A stretch of DNA of 33,366 nt from JAAYZK01 sp964535025 (GTDB lineage Bacteria; Planctomycetota; Phycisphaerae; SM23-33; FEN-1343): assembly GCA_964535025.1 (NCBI GenBank), contig CAZHRW010000018.1:1-33366 (forward strand). Reading direction: 5' to 3'. Positions 14,286 to 20,798 of the stretch are shown here, one piece after another. Made by a program: the position numbers and the translations under genes. Below the pieces are notes generated by a model. It had not been told where the DNA came from and ran no database searches. It was given only the letters and a program-made list of their open reading frames with translations. How positions within the stretch are numbered: position 1 is the first letter of the stretch; each line of letters opens with the position of its first letter.

Positions 14286-15740
14286 TTACGCGTGGGGTTT
14301 TCGTCCGGGGTCGGCCGCGTCCGGCCACAGCGCCTGCAGGGTCTGGACGGTTTTCTCGGCCACTTGGCGTCCGCCGGCGGGACCGACGGGGTTGGAGGCC
14401 GGGAGCGAACCGTAGCCGGCGCCGGCGATCGAGCGCGGGCTGGGGCAGTAGGTGCCCGCGCCGGCCAGTTGCACCAGCATCGTGTGAACCGCCGGGCTGC
14501 GGGCCTTGATGGCGATGCCGAAGTCGAGATAGTACTCGAACGGGTTGGTGGCGATGGCCAGGTCGCCCAGGCGGAGGATGTGCATCTCCACCGGCCGGAC
14601 CGGCGAGGTTTTTTGAGCCTCGTACCGCTCGGCCACCGCCCGGCACCACTGCATCCGCCGGAAGGCCGCCGTGAGGGGCACGTACCACCGCGGCTGCCGG
14701 CGCAGGGACGGGTCGGCCGCCAGTCGCTGCTTTTCCCGCTCGACCGCGACGCGAAGGGTCTCGGCCTCGTCGAGCGACGCGGCGACATCCCGCTCGGTCA
14801 GGGCGTTGACCGGCACGTCGATCGTCTCGACGCGATGGGCCAGCGGCACCGAGGACGAGGCCGTCGGCTCGATGAGCCCCAGGACCTCGGCCACCGCGGC
14901 CTGGAGCCGGTGGGCGATCTCCTCCCGCACGGTGCGCCCGGCCAACGCCCGCATGCGCCGGTCGGCCGCCTTGTCGAACAGCAGGTGCGGCGACTGGTCG
15001 CCCGCGGCGCTGCACTGGGCGAGAACGTGAAGATCCGCGCCGTACCGCTGCCGCAAGGCCTGCCGCGTCTCGTGCCAATAGTCGGCGCTGACGACGAACG
15101 CCTGCTCGCTGACCTGGCTGGGGCAGGGGACGTTCACGATCAGCCCCGTCAGGCCCGTGTCGTCGTACGTGGCCACCACGCCGACGGTGTGATCCTCGTA
15201 GCCCTCGATGTGACTGAAGTCCGCCGTGTTCGTGTCGCCGTACATGGTCGCCTTGCCGGCGGTATCGACCCATCGCCGGTTGCGCCCGACCACCGCGGTG
15301 CCCTGCCCGTAGGCGACCCGCCCGACGCGACGGCCGGTCCACGCGCGGCCGACGGCGCCGGCGATGCGCTCGGCGACGAACGGCACCAGCGCCCGCCCGG
15401 CCAGCGCCTCCAGCTCGATGGGCGAGTCGCGGCTGCGCAGTTCCGGCCCGGTGTGGGTGTGCGTCGCGCTGAGGAGCACCTTGCCGGGGTCGAGGCCCTC
15501 GACGTCCGCCAGGCGCCGGCGAACTGCGTCGCGCAGCTCGTCGGGGACGCCGACCAGATCGCAACTGACCAGCACCGCCGCCTCGCCGGCCTGCTCCAGC
15601 GCCAGCGCGGTGGCGGTGACCGGATCGCCCACGCCCTCGGAGATCCGCACGTGGAACTGGCCCGCCAGCGAACAGGGCCCTTCGGGCGTGATGTCCGCCC
15701 CACCCCACCCGATGCGTAAGCTGTTGCCATTGCCGGTCAT
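14286..15740 (-). CDS. Neutral/alkaline ceramidase-like protein
   Basis: A 484-residue protein of the neutral ceramidase N-terminal domain type. It opens RIGWGGADITPEGPCSLAGQ, the usual 'G-AD-TP' start. SATHTHTGPE (91-100) carries the zinc-ligand histidines, and GDQSPH has Ser250 in the position of the family nucleophile (GDxSP). SADYWHETR (218-226) corresponds to another conserved block. Known members hydrolyse N-acyl-sphingosine, but many bacterial relatives have unknown substrates. No signal peptide is visible, which is unusual for secreted ceramidases, and the length is below that of full enzymes (about 650), so the C-terminal domain is missing. It starts 13 bases after the DegT gene, whose stop overlaps its ribosome site (TAGAAGGAA). 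Confidence 0.75.
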   Translation of the reverse strand: MTGNGNSLRIGWGGADITPEGPCSLAGQFHVRISEGVGDPVTATALALEQAGEAAVLVSCDLVGVPDELRDAVRRRLADVEGLDPGKVLLSATHTHTGPELRSRDSPIELEALAGRALVPFVAERIAGAVGRAWTGRRVGRVAYGQGTAVVGRNRRWVDTAGKATMYGDTNTADFSHIEGYEDHTVGVVATYDDTGLTGLIVNVPCPSQVSEQAFVVSADYWHETRQALRQRYGADLHVLAQCSAAGDQSPHLLFDKAADRRMRALAGRTVREEIAHRLQAAVAEVLGLIEPTASSSVPLAHRVETIDVPVNALTERDVAASLDEAETLRVAVEREKQRLAADPSLRRQPRWYVPLTAAFRRMQWCRAVAERYEAQKTSPVRPVEMHILRLGDLAIATNPFEYYLDFGIAIKARSPAVHTMLVQLAGAGTYCPSPRSIAGAGYGSLPASNPVGPAGGRQVAEKTVQTLQALWPDAADPGRKPHA

Positions 15741-15753
15741 GATGATGTTCCTT

Positions 15754-17034
15754 CTACAGCTCGATCGCCTCGACCTGGTCGAGGTTCGTCATCACCTTGC
15801 GCCACGCGGCGGCGACGGCTTCGGCGGTGTCGGTCGTGTTGGGCGGGCGCAGGGGGAAGGTAATGCCCGTGTGCCAGTTGCTGTGCTTGACGGCGACGGG
15901 GAACTGCTCGAGCGAGTAGTCCACCTTGCTGTCGGTGCACCGCCACGGGCAGCCGCGACCGTAGGCGTTCTTGGAGGCGATGGCCGTCATTTCGGGGACG
16001 GGCCAGGCCTGCCAGACGCCGGTCTGGGCGCCCTCGGCGTTGAGGGCCTTGACGAGCTTGTCGCGGAAGCTCGCCGCGTCGCCGGCGTGGCCGAGCGCGT
16101 CCATGTCGAAGCGGATGGTGTAGTTGTAGTAATTGTGGTGGAACCCCTCCGGCTCGGTCGGCAGGATGAGGTTGGGCACGTCCGCCAGGCACGCGGTGAG
16201 GTGGAGGGCGTTGCGGCGGATCTGCTCGAGGTTGGCGTCCAGGCGGGTCAGTTGGGCCCGGGCGAGGGCGGCGACCAGGTCGGTGCTGCGGTACATCCAG
16301 CCCATGCCGTAGGCGTGGTAGCCGGCGCCGGCGGCGGGCGGGCGGTGCTCGCCGAAGTACCAGAGCATCTTGCCGCGCTCGAAGCGGGCCTCGTCGTTGG
16401 CCAGGAAGAACCCGCCCTCCCCGGACATGAAGCACTTGTTGTGGTTGGTGCTGAACGCGGCGCAGTCGCCGAAGTGCCCGGCCCGCCGGCCGCGGAAGGT
16501 CGCCCCGTGGGCCTGGCAGCAGTCCTCGATCACGCGCAGGTCGTGGCGGCGGGCGACGTCCATGACGGCGTCCATGTCGACCATCAGCCCGTGCAGGTGG
16601 ACGACGATGATGGCCTTGGTCCGCTCGGTGACCGCCGCCTCGATCTTGGCGGTGTCGATGTTCATCGTGGCCCAGTCGATATCGACGAAGACGGGCACGA
16701 CATTGTGGTGCAGACAGCACGTGGCGCTGGACGGCCAGGTGTAGGCCGGCACGATCACCTCATCCCCGCAGCCGCACTCGCAGGCGACCAGGGCCATGTG
16801 CAGCGCCGCGGTGCCGGAGTTGCAGAACACGCAGTGGTTCAGCCCGGCCCACTGGGCGAACTCGCGGTCGAGCGCCTTGTAGTTGTCGCCGTAGGTGAAC
16901 TGGCCCGACTCCAGCGACGCGAGGACCATCCTGCGGTCCAGCTCGTCGACCGGGGGCCAGCCCTTCGACAATCCCTCGGGCACCGCAGGGCGCCCGCCGT
17001 GGATGGCGAGCTTCGTATCGGATCCGACTGCCAT
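15754..17034 (-). CDS. DegT/DnrJ/EryC1/StrS-family aminotransferase
   Basis: A 426-residue PLP-dependent enzyme of the sugar aminotransferase family. Visible signatures: SGQFTYGDNYKALDREFAQW, NSGTAALHMAL, DEVIVPAYTWPSSATCCL, VIEDCCQAHGATFRGRRAG and the PLP-lysine segment FSTNHNKCFMSGEGG with Lys200. Family members act on keto-sugars or, in some branches, on other carbonyls such as inosose. The start at 17034 (MAVGSDTKL) fits the GGAG at 17043-17046 (8-base gap) better than ATG 17040. It is the first gene of a two-gene operon with the ceramidase-like protein; the shared pathway is unknown. No sugar nucleotide genes are nearby, so a role in surface glycan synthesis is not supported. Confidence 0.88.
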   Translation of the reverse strand: MAVGSDTKLAIHGGRPAVPEGLSKGWPPVDELDRRMVLASLESGQFTYGDNYKALDREFAQWAGLNHCVFCNSGTAALHMALVACECGCGDEVIVPAYTWPSSATCCLHHNVVPVFVDIDWATMNIDTAKIEAAVTERTKAIIVVHLHGLMVDMDAVMDVARRHDLRVIEDCCQAHGATFRGRRAGHFGDCAAFSTNHNKCFMSGEGGFFLANDEARFERGKMLWYFGEHRPPAAGAGYHAYGMGWMYRSTDLVAALARAQLTRLDANLEQIRRNALHLTACLADVPNLILPTEPEGFHHNYYNYTIRFDMDALGHAGDAASFRDKLVKALNAEGAQTGVWQAWPVPEMTAIASKNAYGRGCPWRCTDSKVDYSLEQFPVAVKHSNWHTGITFPLRPPNTTDTAEAVAAAWRKVMTNLDQVEAIEL

Positions 17035-17081
17035 GGTCATTTCTCCTTGCATCGAAGACAGTTCAGCACATCGCATCCGAC

Positions 17082-17111
17082 AGGGTAAGGCCACCGCGGT
17101 CATAACGACAA
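17082..17111 (-). promoter_or_regulatory. Candidate promoter for DegT operon
   Basis: On the minus strand TTGTCG (17106-17111) and TACCCT (17082-17087) are 18 bases apart, giving a leader of about 40 bases to the DegT start. The -10 match is poor (3/6), but the same TACCNT form appears at other starts in this window. Confidence 0.3.
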
Positions 17112-17147
17112 GAGGACAGTCTTGCGAATGCGGGGAATCCGTGGCGA

Positions 17148-17468
17148 CACCCGGGCGGCGCGATGGGGCATCTGGTTCAGCAGGGGCGCAACAAAGGAAG
17201 CCCCATGCGTGAGCATGGGGCGCGAATGCCCCCGTCAGTATAGGGTTCGCCCTCGCATTCGCGCCCCCGCTTGACAGCGGGGGCTCTCTCCCGGCGCGAA
17301 TGGGGCATCTGTTCCAGCAGGGGCGCGCCTCCACGTCGGTGACGCGTCCGCCGGCGCTTCGCGCCCCCGCTTGACAGCGGGGGGCTCCCTCCCGGCGCGA
17401 ACGGGGTATCTGTTCCAGCGGGGGCCTGACAAAAGGAAGCCCCATGCGTCAGCATGGGGCGCGAATGC
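17148..17468. repeat. REP/REPIN-like hairpin array in both orientations
   Basis: There is no gene in this stretch. Three box types recur. Box A (GGCGCGA, then GGGGCATCTGTTCCAGCAGG) lies at 17157-17189, 17293-17326 and 17394-17425. Box B lies at 17191-17229 and 17429-17468, with a 9-bp stem GCCCCATGC/GCATGGGGC around a 4-base loop. Box C lies at 17258-17300 and 17358-17401, with a 9-bp stem GCCCCCGCT/AGCGGGGGC around TGAC. Read on the minus strand, B has the form of C on the plus strand: TTCGCGCCCC, four variable bases, a 4-base loop, four complementary bases, GGGGCT. C and A recur at a spacing of about 100 bases. Confidence 0.85.
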
Positions 17469-17582
17469 GATCGTCGGCCGATTGCCCCCGCGCGCCGGAT
17501 CGACCGAGCGTCGAGCCGATCGGGGTCTGCGGTCACGTCCCCGATAGACCATCGACGTCGCGTGGGTCAGCCCCCCGCTACG
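17469..17582. other. Remainder of the gene-free stretch between the hairpin array and the PEP-CTERM gene
   Basis: No gene, terminator or clear promoter was seen. Frames crossing 17177-17552 on the minus strand are translated repeat and lack ribosome sites. Confidence 0.5.
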
Positions 17583-18206
17583 TTAGGCCGGGCGCCGTGA
17601 ACGTCTTCGAACGCCCACCGCCAGGGCGCCGAGGGCGAGGATCGAGCACGCGGCCGGCTCGGGGACGAAGAAGATATCGTCGATGTAGAAGTCGTTGGGG
17701 TACCAACTCAGGTCGGTGTTGTAGATCCGGATGTCCGCGACGGTGGCCGCGCCGGCGTCCCACGACCGGCCCCACAGGTCCCACGTGCCGGTCTCGTCGG
17801 GCGCCGTGAAGGAGGGGCCGACCGTCGCGCCGTTGATCTGCAGGGACAGGTCCGCCGGGCCGTCCGCCACGGCCGAGGCCACCCAGGCGGAGAAGAGATA
17901 CGTCGTGAACGGCTCGACGGTGACCTCCTGCCGCCACAGGTACAGGTTGCCCTGCGTGGCGCCGTTGACCACGAGCATCTTGCCGAACCCGGTGGTATGG
18001 TCCGGCATGTCGGCGAACTTGCCGTTCCAGGCCTTCGGGTCGGCACTGACGGTATACTCGCCCTCCGTCGTGTTGTGCTCCGGCGCGTAGGCGTACTCGC
18101 TGGTGAATCCGACGTTGCCCAACTCGAACGTCCCGTTGATGATGGCGGCCTGCGACAGCAGAGGCGCCGCCAGCAGGACCCATGCGATTGCGAATGATCG
18201 TTTCAT
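17583..18206 (-). CDS. PEP-CTERM sorting-signal protein
   Basis: A 207-residue exported protein. Residues 1-20 are a signal peptide (MKRSFAIAWVLLAAPLLSQA), and the mature protein starts AIINGTFELGNVGF, a common opening of small extracellular beta-sandwich domains. The C-terminus is a PEP-CTERM signal: VPEPAACSILALGALAVG followed by basic RRRSRRPA (181-207). Such signals are cut by an exosortase, which releases or transfers the protein to the envelope; no exosortase gene is in the window. The middle (WRQEVTVEPFTTYLFSAWV, YIDDIFFVPE) resembles carbohydrate-binding-like modules. A GAGGTGG ribosome site precedes the ATG. Confidence 0.88.
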   Translation of the reverse strand: MKRSFAIAWVLLAAPLLSQAAIINGTFELGNVGFTSEYAYAPEHNTTEGEYTVSADPKAWNGKFADMPDHTTGFGKMLVVNGATQGNLYLWRQEVTVEPFTTYLFSAWVASAVADGPADLSLQINGATVGPSFTAPDETGTWDLWGRSWDAGAATVADIRIYNTDLSWYPNDFYIDDIFFVPEPAACSILALGALAVGVRRRSRRPA

Positions 18207-18272
18207 GGTTCCACCTCATATCCAAGAAACAGAAAAGAACCGGCCCTCCGTCCACCCGGATAAACCCACGTC

Positions 18273-18301
18273 AGTATACCACGGCTCACGTCTTGCGCCA
18301 A
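18273..18301 (-). promoter_or_regulatory. Candidate promoter for the PEP-CTERM gene
   Basis: On the minus strand TTGGCG (18296-18301, 4/6) and TATACT (18273-18278, 5/6) are separated by 17 bases. The leader would be about 60 bases. It lies in the gap after the dockerin-protein gene, so the PEP-CTERM gene can be transcribed on its own. Confidence 0.55.
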
Positions 18302-18357
18302 CACCGCTTTCCCGATCCTGTCCGTCCATCATGGGCGCGATTGCACAAACAGCGCAC

Positions 18358-19734
18358 TCAGGTGCCCAATTCGATCAGCTCCGCCTCGGTCAGCGCCCGG
18401 TGGTAGATGCGTATCTGGTGGATGGCGCCCGTGGATGCGGGGGCGTAGGGCGAGCTGCCGAACCGGACCTGCGTGCCGTCGACGTCGGGCATCGGCCCGC
18501 CGGGGCTCCGCGTCGACAGGGTATCGTCGAAGAAGGCCCCGACCCGCGTGCCGTCCCACGTGAGGGCGATCTGGTGACGGCTCCCATCCATCCGCAGCGC
18601 GCCCGTGTCGATCCGGGTGGCCGTCCCGTCGGCGTCGAAGACACTCGACCGGACGCTGTTGGGCGACACGCCGCTGATCACGAACTGGGCGACAAGGAAG
18701 TCCCAGTCGGCGGGATCGCCGGAGTCGAAGTTGCCCTGGGCGACGATGCCGGCATGGCCGTCCGACTGGGCATAGGTGGCGTCGATCCAGATCGTGAAGG
18801 GCTCGCGGCCCACCGCCGCCGGCAGCGCCAGGTAGTCCCCGCAGGCGTCCAGGACGGCGTCGCCGGCGGCGAAGCCGACGCTCGACGGGATCAGGTCCGG
18901 CAGCGCGCCGATGCCGGCGTACGCGTTGCAGGCCGTGTCGTCGTCGAAGGTGTAGACGCCGACGAGCGCGGCGTCGGCCGGGCGGATCAGTGCGGCGGCG
19001 GTGTTATTGCTCTCGTCGACCTCCTTGAGCGACGCGGTGTGATCCACCTTGACGACCACGTACGGGTGCGTGAGCGGATCGAAGCCGCTCCCGCCGGTCC
19101 AGGTCGCCGTCAGTTCCTCGCCCGGCGCGAGCGAACCGGCGGGCGACGGGGTGATGATGGTGCCCCCGGCGGGCAGGTCGCCCGCGTTGGCGTACACCAG
19201 GTCCGCCGAGACGAACGCCTGGATCGCCACGTTGTCCAGGTCGCCGCCGGTTGGCCCCTCGAGACTGGCGGGGCGGTCGCCGACGTTCTTGACGGTGTAC
19301 TCGAAGCTGACGCCGTGGGCCGGATCCACCGGCTGGAGCACCTGCAGCGACGAGAGGATCAGATCCGGCCCGGCCAGCGGGCCGTCCACCCACGTGCCGT
19401 ACAGCCCCGCCGTCAGCGCGAGGTCGTCGGCGTCGACGTCGCCGTCGCAGTCGAGGTCTTCCAGCAGCGCCGGCCAGTCCCACGTCTGGCCGAAATGCTT
19501 TTTCAGCAACGCGAAGTCGTCCAGGTCCACGTCGCCGTCGGCGTCGAAGTCGCCCTCGCCCCACGTGGTGCCGGTGCCGAAGTGCACCTTGAGGCGGGCG
19601 AAGTCGTCCAGCGTCACCTCATGGTCGCCGTTCGCGTCGCCCGCGATGCCGATGAACACCGGAAAGCCGCCCATTGCGGGCGTGACAACAACCAGACCGA
19701 GCAGCAGCCAGTGTGTGATGTGCCTTGTCATCAT
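18358..19734 (-). CDS. Secreted dockerin-repeat, CARDB and LamG-like protein
   Basis: A 458-residue exported protein with a signal peptide at 1-22. Three calcium-binding dockerin-type repeats follow: GDANGDHEVTLDDFARLKVHF (32-52), GDFDADGDVDLDDFALLKKHF (61-81) and DLDCDGDVDADDLALTAGLYG (about 93-113). Next comes a CARDB adhesion domain at about 123-250 (DLILSSLQVLQP, FEYTVKNVGDRPA, KEVDESNN). A LamG-like concanavalin domain at about 258-455 (LVGVYTFDDDTACNAYAG, HQIALTWDGTRVGAFFDD) ends ALTEAELIELGT. Dockerin-like repeats at the N-terminus rather than the C-terminus are notable. No cohesin is in view, so whether they dock to anything is unknown. Confidence 0.87.
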   Translation of the reverse strand: MMTRHITHWLLLGLVVVTPAMGGFPVFIGIAGDANGDHEVTLDDFARLKVHFGTGTTWGEGDFDADGDVDLDDFALLKKHFGQTWDWPALLEDLDCDGDVDADDLALTAGLYGTWVDGPLAGPDLILSSLQVLQPVDPAHGVSFEYTVKNVGDRPASLEGPTGGDLDNVAIQAFVSADLVYANAGDLPAGGTIITPSPAGSLAPGEELTATWTGGSGFDPLTHPYVVVKVDHTASLKEVDESNNTAAALIRPADAALVGVYTFDDDTACNAYAGIGALPDLIPSSVGFAAGDAVLDACGDYLALPAAVGREPFTIWIDATYAQSDGHAGIVAQGNFDSGDPADWDFLVAQFVISGVSPNSVRSSVFDADGTATRIDTGALRMDGSRHQIALTWDGTRVGAFFDDTLSTRSPGGPMPDVDGTQVRFGSSPYAPASTGAIHQIRIYHRALTEAELIELGT

Positions 19735-19779
19735 GAGCCCTTCCTGTTGCAGAGAGGTTACCGCGCCGTACCGTCCCCG

Positions 19780-19807
19780 AGGGTACCGCGCCCGGCCGTT
19801 GCGTCAA
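19780..19807 (-). promoter_or_regulatory. Candidate promoter for the dockerin-protein gene
   Basis: On the minus strand TTGACG (19802-19807, 5/6) and TACCCT (19780-19785, 3/6) are 16 bases apart. The leader would be about 40 bases. Confidence 0.35.
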
Positions 19808-19981
19808 GGCCTTGGTTGCGTCGGTGGCGCTCCGCCGGCCGGGGCCGCGCGGCCGGGCCGCGATTGCGCCGGCGTCCAGGCGTGCGGCCACGTCGCCCGC
19901 GGTCCAGCGCGCCGGCAGGTCGCGCTCGCTGCACCGTAGACCCGCGTGTACATGGGTGCCCGGGCGGGCGTCGTGATCCGT

Positions 19982-20017
19982 CGGATCGATCGGATCGGTC
20001 GGATCGGTCGGAACGGC
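19982..20017. repeat. 9-bp tandem repeat
   Basis: Four units: CGGATCGAT, CGGATCGGT, CGGATCGGT, CGGAACGGC. Translated on the minus strand it gives a Ser-Asp-Arg run, which is not a protein. Confidence 0.75.
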
Positions 20018-20153
20018 CCGACGCGCCCCAGGCGCGCGGTCCGTCCGACACTCGCCCTCGTCGCCCCCGGTCGCCTCGATGACACGGCGGCGCGGCGCGG
20101 CACAGTCCGCGCCCGACCAGTTTGCTATAAAAGCGACACAGGCCCCTCCCGCC

Positions 20154-20279
20154 AAGAAAATGAGGCCGGCGGCGAACAAAGTGAAGCGAAACAGCAACAA
20201 TATGAACGAGGGGGCCAAAGAAATGAAGCCGGGCCTTAATATTATTAAGCCCAAGGCCAATAAAATGAATCGCGCCGCG
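20154..20279. repeat. 21-bp degenerate tandem repeat, six units
   Basis: Six back-to-back 21-base units begin at 20154, 20175, 20196, 20217, 20238 and 20259. The conserved part is AA-AAAATGAA followed by a GC-rich half such as CCGGCGGCG. In the plus frame each unit translates to a 7-residue pattern (KKMRPAA, NKVKRNS, NNMNEGA and so on). No ribosome site or stable reading frame supports translation. Twenty-one bases is two turns of the DNA helix. Confidence 0.8.
20230..20252. repeat. AT-rich palindrome within the 21-bp array
   Basis: CTTAATA and TATTAAG are inverted around a single T, with GGGC and CCC on either side. It spans units 4 and 5 of the 21-bp array and is the most AT-rich spot in this part of the window. 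Confidence 0.6.
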
Positions 20280-20303
20280 AAAACCCAAGTTTGGGTTTTC
20301 GCG
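20276..20303. repeat. 28-base near-perfect palindrome
   Basis: CGCGAAAACCCAA and TTGGGTTTTCGCG form a 13-bp inverted repeat around two central bases (GT). It follows directly on the 21-bp array. A 2-base centre makes it more likely a protein site or cruciform than an RNA hairpin. Confidence 0.75.
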
Positions 20304-20320
20304 ACGCCGAAGGCCGTGGG

Positions 20321-20562
20321 AAGCTGGGTAAGCTGGGTAAAATACCGGAGAATTCCGAGAATTCGGGTTTTATGCCGGATGCAAGGCGCGCGCATCTATA
20401 GAGGGACAGTATACGCGAAAAACCTCCGATTCGGGCGACGGGGGCGTTAAGCTGGGCAAGCTGCGAAGGCTGGGGTAATTGAGAATTCCGAGAATTCGGA
20501 GAATTCGGGTTTTATGCCGTTTAAACTGGGTAAATTACCGGAGAATTCGGGTTTTATGCCGG
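20321..20562. repeat. Three composite modules sharing GAATTCGGGTTTTATGCCG
   Basis: The 19-base core GAATTCGGGTTTTATGCCG occurs three times without mismatch, at 20359-20377, 20501-20519 and 20543-20561. Each is preceded by one or more GAGAATTC boxes and by AAGCTGGG/AAACTGGGTAA boxes. The modules span about 20321-20378, 20449-20519 and 20523-20562. Six GAATTC sites fall within about 200 bases. There is no coding capacity. Confidence 0.85.
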
Positions 20563-20798
20563 GCCGGAGAGGCGATTTTCGGCCACGCGGGGAGATAAAG
20601 CGTCCCCAAAACTAACGCGTTAGCCGGACCCCGCCCCCGCGGACCGGATCCGGGTCGAGACGGCCCACGACTGGCCGGGACGGTTCCCGCACTCGCCAGG
20701 CCGGTCGCCGCCCGCGCTGTGCCGGCGGTGTGGCGGGGCCCTCCTCGGCGGCGGGGCACTCCGCGCGACGCAACGGCCGATTGTCCCGCGGCGGGGGG

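Larger units (their letters stand above)
19735..20798. other. Gene-free repeat island between the dockerin protein and the second beta-helix protein
   Basis: These 1064 bases contain no credible gene. The frames present are translated repeats without ribosome sites. The left part (19740-20110) is very GC-rich. The centre (about 20120-20600) is distinctly AT-rich and holds the 21-bp array, two palindromes and three composite modules listed separately. The right part (20600-20798) is GC-rich again with no recognised element. The promoter of the dockerin gene is at the left end. Confidence 0.7.

Noticed and set aside
17148..17468. CRISPR array
   Set aside because: The repeats are few, unequal in spacing, occur in both orientations and have no unique spacers of uniform length; no cas genes are present.
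17177..17552. Minus-strand frames in the hairpin array
   Set aside because: They are translations of hairpin boxes A-C, without ribosome sites or domains.
19758..20450. Frames on both strands across the repeat island
   Set aside because: Their regular residue patterns come from the 9-bp and 21-bp repeats; there is no ribosome site or recognisable protein.
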